Of a stretch of DNA of 21,020 nt, positions 7,145 to 15,137 are shown piece by piece. Each line of letters starts with the position of its first letter. Position 1 is the stretch's first letter. Position numbers and translations under genes: made by a program. The notes under the pieces are model-generated. The model was not told the origin of the DNA and did no database searches. It saw only the letters and a program-made list of their open reading frames with translations. The stretch spans positions 1 to 21,020 of the forward strand of contig CAYYDD010000024.1 in NCBI GenBank assembly GCA_964470515.1, written 5' to 3'. The DNA is from RGIG3009 sp964470515 (GTDB taxonomy: Bacteria; Bacillota; Clostridia; Oscillospirales; Acutalibacteraceae).

Positions 7145-7486
7145 ATGAAAGCAAGATTACCGCAGGGTTACGGCGGCGGTCCCGGCAATATGCAGTCGAT
7201 GCTCCGTCAGGCGCAGAAGATGCAGGAGGATGTGGCGACCGCGCAGGCGGAGCTGGAATTGAAGGAATATACCGCGTCGGCCGGCGGCGGTATGGTGACC
7301 GCCACGGTAAACGGCAAGCATTTGCTCCGTTCGCTGGAGCTGAATCCCGAGGCTGTGGACCCGGAGGATACCGAGATGCTGTCCGATATGATCGTGGCAG
7401 CTGTAAACGAGGCTGTTCGTAAAGCGCAGGCCGATTCTGAGGAAACGATGGGCAAGCTGACCGGCGGTATGAATCTGCCGTTCTGA
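7145..7486 (+). CDS. YbaB/EbfC family nucleoid-associated protein
   Basis: A 113-residue small DNA-binding protein of the YbaB/EbfC family, dimeric and tweezer-shaped, nearly always encoded between dnaX and recR as here. Family marks are the N-terminal amphipathic helix with MLRQAQKMQ, the strand pair AGGGMVTATVNGKH, and DPEDTEMLSDMIVAAVNEA in the C-terminal helix. The Gly-rich start (GYGGGPGN) and the Met-rich end (GGMNLPF) are also typical. ATG 7145 is preceded by GAAAGG; a TTG at 7136 is an alternative start that would overlap the dnaX stop. Its own stop TGA overlaps the ATG of the next gene. Confidence 0.92.
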   Translation: MKARLPQGYGGGPGNMQSMLRQAQKMQEDVATAQAELELKEYTASAGGGMVTATVNGKHLLRSLELNPEAVDPEDTEMLSDMIVAAVNEAVRKAQADSEETMGKLTGGMNLPF

Positions 7487-7956
7487 TGAATACAAAAACG
7501 GTATACCGCCTTGTTCTGTGGATTCTCACCGTGTCGGTTGCCGGTGTGATCTTTTGGTTTTCTTCCCAGACGGCGGAGCGATCCAGCACACTCAGTGGTG
7601 AAGTAACCCAAGGCCTGCTTGGCGGTCTGTTTTCCTTTTTGCAACTCACGGCCGAGCAGCAGCAAACAGCGCACGAGCTGGTGCGCAGTGCAGCACACGT
7701 GGGACTGTTTGGTGCCTTAGGGCTGTTTGCTTCGTTGCTGACACAAAGTTATACCGCACGTCGGTGGGTATTCATCGCCGTGTGTGTATGCGTTGGGTAC
7801 GCATTTTTGGATGAGTGTCATCAATTATGGTTTTCCGTCGGTCGTGCGTTTGAGCTCGCTGATATTATTAAGGATATCGTGGGTGTTTTTCTCGGTGCCG
7901 GAGCGGCCGTACTGCTTTGCCGTTGCCGTGTAAAGCTGCAAAAGAAAGGATTTTAA
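7486..7956 (+). CDS. VanZ-like family membrane protein
   Basis: A 156-residue integral membrane protein with about four hydrophobic segments (residues 7-24, 70-86, 92-108, 129-148). The family pattern is present: FWFSSQTAERSS after the first segment, HVGLFGALG in the second, GYAFLDECHQLW in the third, and GRAFELADIIKDIVGVFLGA in the last. VanZ-like proteins are of unknown biochemical role; one member gives low-level teicoplanin resistance. The ATG overlaps the stop of ybaB (ATGA-type coupling) and recR starts 4 bp past its stop, so it is embedded in the replication/repair operon, a frequent position for it in Clostridia. Confidence 0.85.
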   Translation: MNTKTVYRLVLWILTVSVAGVIFWFSSQTAERSSTLSGEVTQGLLGGLFSFLQLTAEQQQTAHELVRSAAHVGLFGALGLFASLLTQSYTARRWVFIAVCVCVGYAFLDECHQLWFSVGRAFELADIIKDIVGVFLGAGAAVLLCRCRVKLQKKGF

Positions 7957-7959
7957 CGT

Positions 7960-8559
7960 ATGGCGTATCGTGTAGCCGCGTTGGATAAGTTGATAGAGCA
8001 ATGGGAGCGTCTGCCCGGTATCGGCCATAAAACGGCTGTGCGGCTGGCGTTTTCTATGCTGGCTATGTCCGAGGAGGAGGCCTGTCGATTTGTCGGTGCG
8101 ATCACGGATGCTCGCAAGCTCATTCACGAATGTGAGATCTGCTGCAATCTGACTGACAGCGGGCAATGCACGGTCTGTTCCGCTGTGAATCGGGATGAAA
8201 GCGTCATCTGTGTGGTCGAGGAGCCGCAAGACGTACTGGCGTTTGAGCGTACCCGCGAATATCAGGGCGTGTACCACGTGTTGCACGGCACGATCTCGCC
8301 GATGGATGGCATCGGTCCCGATCAGCTACGCATCAAGCAACTGCTGACCCGCGTGGCGAACACCGACGTTGCCGAGGTCATTATGGCCACCAATCCCACG
8401 GTGGAGGGCGAGGCGACGGCAATGTATCTGTCCCGTCTGCTCAAGCCGTTTGAGATCAAGGTTACCCGGTTGGCGTATGGTATCCCCGTCGGCGGTGACT
8501 TGGAATACGCCGATGAAGTCACGCTACGCCGCTCTTTGGAGGGTCGTAGCGAGCTGTAG
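7960..8559 (+). CDS. recR: Recombination mediator protein RecR
   Basis: A 199-residue protein, the usual RecR length. It forms a ring clamp that with RecO/RecF loads RecA on gapped DNA. In order: the helix-hairpin-helix with RLPGIGHKTAVRLAF (residues 17-31), the zinc finger with Cys58, Cys61, Cys70 and Cys73, and a Toprim domain beginning ICVVEEPQDV (83-92). The late segment ends TRLAYGIPVGGDLEYAD, the RecR signature that includes the Walker-like end motif. AAAGGA precedes ATG 7960, 4 bp after the VanZ-like gene. Confidence 0.97.
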   Translation: MAYRVAALDKLIEQWERLPGIGHKTAVRLAFSMLAMSEEEACRFVGAITDARKLIHECEICCNLTDSGQCTVCSAVNRDESVICVVEEPQDVLAFERTREYQGVYHVLHGTISPMDGIGPDQLRIKQLLTRVANTDVAEVIMATNPTVEGEATAMYLSRLLKPFEIKVTRLAYGIPVGGDLEYADEVTLRRSLEGRSEL

Positions 8560-8582
8560 GTATTTGTGTAAGGAGAAATGTT

Positions 8583-9053
8583 ATGGCAGGCGAAAGAGTC
8601 GCTACCAAGACCATTGCCGAAAACCGCAAGGCCTTTCACGATTACTTTGTGGAGGAATCGATGGAGGCCGGCATTGAATTGTGCGGCACGGAGGTCAAAT
8701 CGCTGCGCAAGGGTGCCGTCAATCTGAAGGACGCGTGGTGCGCTGTGGAAAACGGGGAACTGTTCGTCAAGGGGATGCATATCGGTCCGTATGAGCAAGG
8801 TAACATCTTTAACCGTGACCCGGTGCGCCCCCGCCGTCTTTTGATGCACCGACGCGAGATATTCCGGCTGTACGGTCTGCTGAAACAGCAGCAGGGACTT
8901 ACGCTGATCCCGTTATCTCTATATTTTAAAGGTTCCCGTGTAAAGGTGCAATTGGGGCTGTGCCGCGGTAAAAAACTGTATGATAAGCGTGAGGATGCCG
9001 CGAAGCGTGATATGAAGCGCGAAGCGGAGCGCGCCTTGCGCAGGGATTATTAA
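8583..9053 (+). CDS. smpB: SsrA-binding protein SmpB
   Basis: A 156-residue RNA-binding protein that binds tmRNA and brings it to stalled ribosomes for trans-translation. Characteristic segments are NRKAFHDYFVEESMEAGIEL near the N-terminus, GTEVKSLRKGAVNLKDAW (45-62), FVKGMHIGPYEQGN and the KLYDKREDAAKRDMKRE basic tail that becomes helical in the ribosome decoding channel. Length is normal. A clear AAGGAG lies before ATG 8583, 23 bp after recR. The ssrA gene itself is not in this window. Confidence 0.97.
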   Translation: MAGERVATKTIAENRKAFHDYFVEESMEAGIELCGTEVKSLRKGAVNLKDAWCAVENGELFVKGMHIGPYEQGNIFNRDPVRPRRLLMHRREIFRLYGLLKQQQGLTLIPLSLYFKGSRVKVQLGLCRGKKLYDKREDAAKRDMKREAERALRRDY

Positions 9054-9071
9054 AGCAAGGAGGACGTACGG

Positions 9072-10016
9072 ATGGGTCTGTTATCTGTTGTGATCCCCTC
9101 GTACAACGAGGAAAAGAATATCGCACTGGCCGCCGCGCGTCTTTCCGAGGTGCTGGAGGCTGCCGGTATCACCTACGAGCTGATTTTCGTGGACGACGGC
9201 TCGCGCGACCGCACCTATGAACTGATCTGTGAGGAGGCGCGCTGCCACCCGTCGGTGCGCGGCGTATCGTTCAGCCGTAATTTCGGTAAGGAGGCCGCTA
9301 TTTTTGCAGGTCTGCGCGAAGCGAAGGGCGAAGCATGCGTGGTAACGGATTGCGATTTGCAGTTCCCGCCGGAGGTTATTCCGAAGATGGTGGCACTGTG
9401 GAAGCAGGGCTACGAGGTCGTGGAAGGGAAGAAAAGTACCCGCGGTAACGAGCGTGCATCACACGGAGCATTTGCCCGTCTGTTTTATCGGATGATCGGT
9501 CACGCGGTGGGGATGGATATGCAGTCCTCCTCTGACTTTAAACTGCTCGACCGCAAGGTTGTAAATGCACTGAACGCACTGACTGAGCGTGATACGTTCT
9601 TCCGCGCGTTATCTTTCTGGGCGGGCTTCCGTACCGCTACCGTGGAATTTGAGGTGGCGGAACGCGCGAATGGCCAATCAAAATGGTCGTTCAAAGGGCT
9701 GTTCAAATATGCCGTCAATAACCTGACCTCGTTTACCACGGCCCCGATGCGTCTGGTCACGATCCTAGGCGGTATCCTGCTGGCGTGTACGCTGGTGCTC
9801 GGTGTACAAACGCTGGTGAAATTCTTTTCAGGCACTGCGGTCGAGGGTTTTACTACGGTGATCCTGTTGCTACTTTTGATCGGTGGCTCCATTATGTTAA
9901 GTCTGGGTATCATCGGGCATTACATCGCCCGCATTTACGACGAAGTGAAAAACCGTCCGCGCTATATCGTGGCGCGTCGTACCGAGGAGGAACTATCCCG
10001 TGCTTCTGACACTTGA
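9072..10016 (+). CDS. Family 2 glycosyltransferase, polyprenyl-phosphate sugar transferase (DPM1/GtrB-like)
   Basis: A 314-residue GT-A fold enzyme that in this subfamily moves a sugar from a nucleotide donor to undecaprenyl phosphate on the inner membrane face. Seen are SVVIPSYNEEKN (5-16), VDDGSRD (40-46), the metal-binding DCDLQFPPE and SFSRNFGKEAAIFAG. The C-terminus has two transmembrane helices (about 228-250 and 262-288) ending IIGHYIARIYDEVKNRPRYIV, the hallmark of the GtrB/DPM1 group. AAGGAGG precedes ATG 9072. It overlaps coaX by 17 bp. A GtrA-family protein, the usual flippase-like partner, is encoded three genes downstream, which supports a lipid-linked sugar role. The sugar and final acceptor are not evident. 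Confidence 0.88.
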   Translation: MGLLSVVIPSYNEEKNIALAAARLSEVLEAAGITYELIFVDDGSRDRTYELICEEARCHPSVRGVSFSRNFGKEAAIFAGLREAKGEACVVTDCDLQFPPEVIPKMVALWKQGYEVVEGKKSTRGNERASHGAFARLFYRMIGHAVGMDMQSSSDFKLLDRKVVNALNALTERDTFFRALSFWAGFRTATVEFEVAERANGQSKWSFKGLFKYAVNNLTSFTTAPMRLVTILGGILLACTLVLGVQTLVKFFSGTAVEGFTTVILLLLLIGGSIMLSLGIIGHYIARIYDEVKNRPRYIVARRTEEELSRASDT

Positions 10017-10767
10017 TCTCGGCAACACCAATCTCACCGTCGGTGTGTTTAACGATGACGAGCTGGTGTGCGAATGCCGCTTGGCGACCGACCGTTCCCG
10101 CACCGGCGATCAGTACGCGGTGGAGCTGCTGTCGGTTTTGCAGCTGAACGGCATTGCTCCCAAGGCCATTCACGGCGCAATCCTAAGCTCGGTCGTTCCG
10201 GGCCTGGATGCGGTGCTGTGCACTGCCGTACAGCGCATCGTGGGCGTGGAGCCGTTGCTGGTCGGCCCCGGCGTCAAGACCGGTATGAATATCCGCATTG
10301 ATAATCCTGCGCAACTTGGTGCCGACCTGTTGGTCGGTGCGGTGGCTGCCGCACACAAATACGGCGTTCCCTGCATCGTGTGGGATCTCGGCACCGCGAC
10401 GACCGTTTCGGCGATCGACGGTAACGGGGCTTTCCGCGGCGGTGCCATTATGCCCGGTGTGGCGACCTCGCTGGATTCGCTTATCAGCAACGCGTCGCTG
10501 CTTCAGCGTGTCCACATCAAAGCACCTGAGCACACCATCGGCACTAATACCGGCGATTCGTTGCGCTCCGGCGCGGTGTTCGGTACCGCATCGATGCTGG
10601 AGGGAATGTGCGACCGCATTGAGCAGGAGCTCGGTACGGCGGCCACTGTGGTGGTCACGGGCGGGCTCGGCCGTGAGATCGCTACCGCTTGCCGCCGTGA
10701 TACGGTGTACGATGACCGTCTGTTGCTGGACGGTCTGCGTCTGATCTACGATAAGAACCGCGCCTGA
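10000..10767 (+). CDS. coaX: Type III pantothenate kinase
   Basis: A 255-residue enzyme that phosphorylates pantothenate in the first step of CoA synthesis; type III enzymes are not feedback-inhibited by CoA. ASKHA-fold motifs are visible: the phosphate-1 loop DLGNTNLTVGVF (5-16), DLGTATTVSAID (phosphate-2) and GAIMPGVATSLDSL, then VVVTGGLGREIA near the C-terminus. It starts at GTG 10000, with GAGGAGG nine bases upstream inside the glycosyltransferase gene, and overlaps that gene by 17 bp, implying coupling. The next gene encodes an ECF uptake component, plausibly for its substrate. Confidence 0.95.
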   Translation: MLLTLDLGNTNLTVGVFNDDELVCECRLATDRSRTGDQYAVELLSVLQLNGIAPKAIHGAILSSVVPGLDAVLCTAVQRIVGVEPLLVGPGVKTGMNIRIDNPAQLGADLLVGAVAAAHKYGVPCIVWDLGTATTVSAIDGNGAFRGGAIMPGVATSLDSLISNASLLQRVHIKAPEHTIGTNTGDSLRSGAVFGTASMLEGMCDRIEQELGTAATVVVTGGLGREIATACRRDTVYDDRLLLDGLRLIYDKNRA

Positions 10768-10828
10768 CGGGTTTTTATAAAAATTTGCGCTGCATCCCGT
10801 ATGGGAGCAACAGCAAGGAGTGTTTTAT

Positions 10829-11419
10829 ATGGTATCAAAGAAAACGGTTCGTCTGACCCAGTTGTCCATTCTGGCAGCGTTGATCGTCGTTCTGCAGCTG
10901 ATGAGCTACGGGATCAAGATCGGCACCTTTAACTTGTCACTGGTGTTGATCCCGCTTGTCGTCGGCGGTGTGCTGTTCGGCGTGCGCTCCGGTGCGATGC
11001 TGGGCCTTGTTTTTAGCGTTGTTGTCATTATCGGCTGTATTTCCGGTATGGATGTCGGCGGTAACATTCTCTGGAACGTTGACCCGTTGCTGACGGCGCT
11101 GGTCTGCCTTGTTAAGGGCATTGCCGCCGGTGCGGCCGGTGCGGCTGTCGCGGCCTTATTTCGGAAATGGGGGAAACCTATTGTCGGTGTTATCGCTGCG
11201 GCGGTCACCGTCCCGATCGTGAACACCGGCTTGTTTACGTTGGCTATGTGGTTTTTGTTCCGAGAAACGCTTATCAGATGGGCCGCTGGGCAGGACGTGG
11301 TATATTATATCTTCTTCGGCCTCATCGGCACCAATTTCCTTATTGAATTCGGGCTGAATGTGATACTGGCACCGATTACGGAGCGTATCGTAACAGCCGT
11401 TCGCCGTGTTGCCAAGTAA
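10829..11419 (+). CDS. ECF transporter S component (probable vitamin uptake, pantothenate likely)
   Basis: A 196-residue membrane protein with six predicted hydrophobic segments and the layout of ECF substrate-binding (S) subunits: a basic N-terminus (SKKTVRLTQLSILAALIVVLQ) holding the AxxxA-type coupling helix, then SLVLIPLVVGGVLFGVRSG and a Gly/Ala-rich middle. S components partner with shared EcfA/A'/T modules, not encoded here, to import vitamins. ATG 10829 follows AAGGAG (10815-10820). Its position right after coaX makes pantothenate the best guess (PanT-like), but substrate assignment is inference. The 61-bp gap from coaX holds a small hairpin (GCTG..TCCC/GGGA..CAGC, 10789-10814) and no good promoter. 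Confidence 0.8.
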   Translation: MVSKKTVRLTQLSILAALIVVLQLMSYGIKIGTFNLSLVLIPLVVGGVLFGVRSGAMLGLVFSVVVIIGCISGMDVGGNILWNVDPLLTALVCLVKGIAAGAAGAAVAALFRKWGKPIVGVIAAAVTVPIVNTGLFTLAMWFLFRETLIRWAAGQDVVYYIFFGLIGTNFLIEFGLNVILAPITERIVTAVRRVAK

Positions 11420-11442
11420 CACAAACGGAAAGGAAGTTTTGT

Positions 11443-11901
11443 ATGAGCAGCGGGGATCTGTTTGACCGCTTGTTTGCCTGCCGATGGTTTGCGCCGCTGC
11501 AGCCCTTTTGGAAAAAACACCGTGAAGTGCTGCTGTACATAGTTTTCGGCGGGCTGACAACGGTCGTCAGCATCGGCTCGTTCTGGCTGCTTGACAGTGT
11601 CCTGCAGCTTAACGAACACGTGGCCAATACCGGCTCGTGGCTACTGGCGGTGCTGTTTGCCTTTGTGACCAACCGACTGTGGGTATTTCAGGCACCCACC
11701 AACGGTATCAGCGCATTTGTGCGGCAGCTGCTTCGCTTTTACGGTGGCCGTTTAGCGACCTTTGCGGCCGAGGAGCTTATCATTCTGGTGTTTATCACCT
11801 GGCTGAGGTTTCCCGGGCTTGCGGTCAAGCTCGCTGCGCAGATCGTGGTGCTCATACTCAATTACATTGTCAGCAAATTGTTTGTATTCAAAAACCGGTG
11901 A
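11443..11901 (+). CDS. GtrA-family membrane protein
   Basis: A 152-residue protein with four transmembrane segments (about 29-47, 60-78, 98-120, 126-146). The GtrA pattern is clear: YIVFGGLTTVVSIGSFWLLD at the first segment, AFVTNRLWVFQ after the second, and NYIVSKLFVFKNR at the very end. GtrA proteins are thought to help flip or present undecaprenyl-linked sugars and usually pair with a GtrB-type transferase, which is present at 9072-10016. AAAGGAAG precedes ATG 11443. The gene ends the dnaX-led run, and its stop codon lies inside the terminator stem. Confidence 0.88.
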   Translation: MSSGDLFDRLFACRWFAPLQPFWKKHREVLLYIVFGGLTTVVSIGSFWLLDSVLQLNEHVANTGSWLLAVLFAFVTNRLWVFQAPTNGISAFVRQLLRFYGGRLATFAAEELIILVFITWLRFPGLAVKLAAQIVVLILNYIVSKLFVFKNR

Positions 11902-11926
11902 GGATCGACCCCCACCGGTTTTCTTT
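11891..11926 (+). terminator. Terminator of the dnaX-gtrA run
   Basis: AAAACCGGTG (11891-11900) and CACCGGTTTT (11913-11922) are perfect complements around a 12-nt loop, followed by CTTT. The left arm includes the last gtrA codons. A further short hairpin GCCCG/CGGGC sits at 11941-11955. Confidence 0.75.
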
Positions 11927-11978
11927 ATGCTTTTAAGGCAGCCCGCATTTCGGGCGTTTGCAACTTACCGCTGAAATA

Positions 11979-12001
11979 AATAAGGTGTCGGATACCTTAT
12001 T
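11979..12001. repeat. Perfect 8-bp inverted repeat in the gtrA/ATPase gap
   Basis: AATAAGGT (11979-11986) and ACCTTATT (11994-12001) are exact complements around a 7-nt spacer. No T-run follows on either strand. It lies between two terminators of convergent genes, so its role is unclear. The rest of 11923-12079 shows no gene. Confidence 0.4.
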
Positions 12002-12079
12002 AAATGTGATAGCCATTGTATGGGCTCCTTTATGTCGTTACGTGTATTCAGCATATCATATACGGTCCAAAAGGCAAGG

Positions 12080-12108
12080 AAAAAGCACGGCTCGCGCCGT
12101 GCTTTTTT
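12080..12108 (-). terminator. Terminator of the P-type ATPase gene
   Basis: On the minus strand AAAAAAGCACGGC and GCCGTGCTTTTT are perfect complements around a 4-nt loop, beginning 9 nt after the ATPase stop and ending in a T-run. The symmetrical A/T flanks mean it could also act on the plus strand. Confidence 0.85.
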
Positions 12109-12116
12109 GTGAGAAT

Positions 12117-14753
12117 TTAATCCTTGGCGATCTTGCGCTGAATGAGCTTGACGATCTCCACCACCGGGATGACACAGAAGCCAAGGCCGATCGCAATGGC
12201 ATACTCCGTGAGACTGACGGGTGCGAACTGGAACGCATTCGCAAGGAACGGAACCTCGCACACCAGCGTGGTAGCGGCGAACGAGCCCAGTGCCGCGATA
12301 TACAGCATCTTGTTATTCGACTTCATCGTGAACAAGCTGCCGCGCTGCGAACGCATATTCAGACTGTGGAAGATTTCCGCCATTGACATCGTCAGGAACG
12401 CCATCGTGGTGCCGTCAGCACTGTTGGCGGTAGCCCAACTGCCGGACTCGATAAAGTGACCGACAAAGTAGGAGATCAGCACCAGCGCGGAAACCAACAC
12501 GCCCTGATAAACAACGTCGAAGCCCATACCGCCGGAGAAAATACCGGCCTTAGCATCACGAGGTTTGCGGCGCATAATGTTGCGCTCCGCCTTTTCCATA
12601 CCCAGTGCCAGAGCGGGGAAGCAGTCAGTCACGAGATTGATCCACAGCAGATGCACCGGCTCCAGAATCGTAAATCCGAGCAACGTGGCCACAAAGATAC
12701 TGATGACCTCACTCATATTCGAGCCAAGCAGGAACTGGATGGCCTTACGGATGTTGTCGTAAATGCGGCGGCCTTCCTCGACAGCACCCACGATGGTGGC
12801 GAAGTTGTCGTCGGTCAGCACCATATCCGCCACGTTCTTAGTAACGTCGGTGCCGGTGATACCCATACCCACGCCGATATCGGCTGATTTGATGGATGGA
12901 GCGTCGTTAACGCCGTCGCCTGTCATCGCGGTGACAAACCCGGCACCGCGCCACGCATTGACGATGCGGGTCTTATGCTCGGGCTGCACACGCGCATATA
13001 CACTGATATTGCGGAATTCCTTTTCAAACTCCTCATCGCTCATTTCGTTCAACTCGGAGCCGGTGATGGCACGTGTGCCGTCATCCAGAATACCCAGTTC
13101 CTTGGCGATGGCGATAGCGGTATCCACGTGGTCACCCGTTATCATAATGGCACGGATACCGGCATCGCGGCACTCCACGATAGCATCCTTCACTTCGGGA
13201 CGAACGGGATCGATCATACCCGACAAACCGATAAAGCACAGCTCATCTTCCAGCTCAGTCGGCTCATAGACGGTCGGAGCGGCATCCCAAAGGCGCTCGG
13301 CGCAGGCGAGAACACGCAGTGCACGGTCGGCCATTGCCTTGTTGGCCGCCATAATTTCTCGACGGTATTCTGCCGTCATCGGTACGGCTACGCCATCCTT
13401 CAGATAATGCGTACACTTGTCGATGATAACGTCCGGCGCACCCTTGGTGAACTGGATGAACGCACCGTCCTTCGGATGCACGGTGGACATCATCTTACGG
13501 CCGGAATCGAACGGTGCCTCACCGCAGCGGGGGAGAGCATCCTTCAGATCGGTCTTGGGCAGCCCCAGTTTATTGGCCCACACCACCAGCGCAGCCTCGG
13601 TCGGCTCGCCGGTCACGGTACCGTCTGCATCCAGCTCGGCATCGCTGCACAGTGCCATCGCGGTAGCCAGACGCTTTTCATCCTCGCCGTAGTGATCCAC
13701 GACGGTCATCTTGTTCTGGGTCAGCGTACCTGTCTTGTCTGAGCAGATGATTTGTGCGCAGCCCAGCGTTTCCACAGCGGTCAGCTTGCGGATGATGGCG
13801 TTGCGCTTGGACATATTGGTAACACCGATGGAGAGCACCACCGTCACAACAGCGGCCAAGCCCTCGGGGATCGCGGCAACAGCCAGCGAAACGGCGACCA
13901 TAAACGAATGCAGAGCCACTTCAAAGCTGAAGCCACCCGCGCGCAGCAGCTGCACGGCGAACACGATAATGCAAACGCCCAGCACAAGCCACGTCAGGAT
14001 CTTGGACAACTGTGAGAGCTTGATCTGCAGCGGGGTCTTGCCTTCCTCAGCCTGCGCCAGAGCACCCGCGATCTTGCCCATCTCGGTATCCATACCCGTG
14101 CCGGTCACAACCACGGTACCACGGCCGTACACGACGGTACCGCCCATATACACCATATTTTTACGGTCGCCTAGCGGCACATCCTTCTGCCCATCGGACA
14201 GATTAATGAGATCGATGAACTTGGTTACCGGCACCGATTCACCGGTCAATGCGGCCTCCTCGACCTGCATACTGGCGCTTTCCAGAATACGGGCATCCGC
14301 AGGAACAGCGTCTCCGGCTTCCAGCAGCACGATATCACCGACCACCAGATCCTCGCTGTGGATGCTCACAATACGGCCGTCGCGCAGTACCTTTGAGGTA
14401 GCGGCGGACATTTCCTGCAGTGCCTCAATGGCCTTTTCCGCCTTGCTTTCCTGATACACACCCAGCACGGCGTTGATGATAACGACAGCCAGAATAATGA
14501 TAACGTCCGTAAAGCTCTCGTTCTCCACCACAGCCAGCACACCGCTGATAGCAGCGGCGATCAGCAGGATGATGATCATCGGATCGGCCAACTGCTCCAG
14601 AAAGCGACGGATCAGGGATTTACCCGGGGCGGCATCCAGCTTGTTTTTGCCGTTTGCCTCCAATCGCTTTTCGGCTTCTGCCTGCGTCAGACCCTCGGAG
14701 GTGGAATCGACTTCCTTTAATACCGCGTCTGCATCTTCACAGTAAAATTTCAT
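12117..14753 (-). CDS. P2A-type cation-transporting ATPase (Ca2+ and/or Mn2+ export)
   Basis: An 878-residue P-type ATPase. In order: N-terminal cation-ATPase domain (about 1-75), actuator domain with TGES (170-173), M4 with AIPEGL (294-299), the phosphorylation site DKTGTLT starting at Asp339, the nucleotide domain with FTKGAPD, the hinge TGDGVNDAPSIK, and the C-terminal helices. M5 carries NMSEV and M6 LLWINLVTDCFPALALG, whose Asn, Thr and Asp match the calcium-coordinating residues of SERCA. The family is annotated as Ca2+ pumps; some bacterial members export Mn2+. AAAGGAG precedes ATG 14753. The 5' leader carries a yybP-ykoY-class Mn2+ riboswitch, which argues that manganese efflux is at least one physiological role. 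Confidence 0.93.
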   Translation of the reverse strand: MKFYCEDADAVLKEVDSTSEGLTQAEAEKRLEANGKNKLDAAPGKSLIRRFLEQLADPMIIILLIAAAISGVLAVVENESFTDVIIILAVVIINAVLGVYQESKAEKAIEALQEMSAATSKVLRDGRIVSIHSEDLVVGDIVLLEAGDAVPADARILESASMQVEEAALTGESVPVTKFIDLINLSDGQKDVPLGDRKNMVYMGGTVVYGRGTVVVTGTGMDTEMGKIAGALAQAEEGKTPLQIKLSQLSKILTWLVLGVCIIVFAVQLLRAGGFSFEVALHSFMVAVSLAVAAIPEGLAAVVTVVLSIGVTNMSKRNAIIRKLTAVETLGCAQIICSDKTGTLTQNKMTVVDHYGEDEKRLATAMALCSDAELDADGTVTGEPTEAALVVWANKLGLPKTDLKDALPRCGEAPFDSGRKMMSTVHPKDGAFIQFTKGAPDVIIDKCTHYLKDGVAVPMTAEYRREIMAANKAMADRALRVLACAERLWDAAPTVYEPTELEDELCFIGLSGMIDPVRPEVKDAIVECRDAGIRAIMITGDHVDTAIAIAKELGILDDGTRAITGSELNEMSDEEFEKEFRNISVYARVQPEHKTRIVNAWRGAGFVTAMTGDGVNDAPSIKSADIGVGMGITGTDVTKNVADMVLTDDNFATIVGAVEEGRRIYDNIRKAIQFLLGSNMSEVISIFVATLLGFTILEPVHLLWINLVTDCFPALALGMEKAERNIMRRKPRDAKAGIFSGGMGFDVVYQGVLVSALVLISYFVGHFIESGSWATANSADGTTMAFLTMSMAEIFHSLNMRSQRGSLFTMKSNNKMLYIAALGSFAATTLVCEVPFLANAFQFAPVSLTEYAIAIGLGFCVIPVVEIVKLIQRKIAKD

Positions 14754-14809
14754 ACCTATGCGCTCCTTTCGATTCCCGATACAAAGTATAGGATAGTTTC
14801 CCGAAGGTC

Positions 14810-14849
14810 AAACGAAAACCCGGGTACACCGTACAGTCATACCCGGGTC
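14810..14849 (-). terminator. Intrinsic terminator in the ATPase leader (riboswitch expression platform)
   Basis: Reading the minus strand, ACCCGGGTA and TACCCGGGT form a 9-bp G/C-rich stem (14848-14840 with 14826-14818) with a 13-nt loop, followed by TTTTCGTTT. It lies between the aptamer and the ATPase start. The 5' arm GACCCG (14849-14844) is complementary to CGGGTC at 14873-14868 in the 3' part of the aptamer region, so an exclusive antiterminator pairing is possible. Confidence 0.75.
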
Positions 14850-14861
14850 AGTTTGTGAAGG

Positions 14862-14980
14862 ATAAGAGACCCGTGCAAGACCGATTATGGCGCACATAAG
14901 TCTCGCAAATGAAAGCAAGCCAGGCGGAATGCCAGGATGTTGACTTGCTACGTACCGAAGCACGTTTGCTACTCCCTTAT
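14862..14980 (-). ncRNA. yybP-ykoY family manganese riboswitch
   Basis: On the minus strand the leader reads AAGGGAGTAGC (from 14978), close to the conserved GGGGAGUAG of this class, and later GCGAGACTT (ending near 14898), matching the conserved GCGAGACC-type element. Between them are a hairpin ACGTGC-TTCG-GTACGT, a stem AGCAAG...CTTGCT enclosing CCTGGCATTCCGCCTGG, and a last long stem in which GCGAGAC/TTATG pairs with CATAA/GTCTTGC. ATAAG..GAG at the 5' end and CTCTTAT at the 3' end can close P1. The class senses Mn2+ and turns on exporters, including P-type ATPases. Identification is from memory of the consensus, not a covariance search. Confidence 0.8.
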
Positions 14981-14992
14981 GAAACTATAGCA

Positions 14993-15022
14993 AGTGTACC
15001 ACACAATGTACGGAAATGTCAA
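14993..15022 (-). promoter_or_regulatory. Promoter of the riboswitch-ATPase transcript
   Basis: On the minus strand TTGACA (15022-15017) is followed after 18 bp by TACACT (14998-14993), with TGG before it forming an extended -10. The predicted start near 14986 lies a few bases ahead of the riboswitch 5' strand. Confidence 0.65.
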
Positions 15023-15088
15023 GAATATCCAGTGTGAATAATTTGTTAAATTTAGCCGATAACTGTCACACTGCGGACAAAGTCATAC

Positions 15089-15117
15089 TTGCCAAAAATT
15101 ACGGAATATTGTATACT
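15089..15117 (+). promoter_or_regulatory. Promoter of the zinc-ribbon membrane protein gene
   Basis: TTGCCA (15089-15094) and TATACT (15112-15117) with a 17-bp spacer, about 20 bp ahead of the start codon and divergent from the ATPase promoter. Confidence 0.7.
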
Positions 15118-15137
15118 GTCGGTAAGGAGTGGTATCC

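Noticed and set aside
12958..14454. Long plus-strand open frames opposite the ATPase gene (for example 12975-13742 and 13711-14454)
   Set aside because: Antisense shadows of a GC-rich conserved gene; no SD sites or recognisable motifs.
14862..14980. T-box, M-box (Mg2+) or other leader ahead of the ATPase
   Set aside because: No T-box sequence or specifier loop and no M-box core; the GGGAGTAG and GCGAGAC elements fit yybP-ykoY better.
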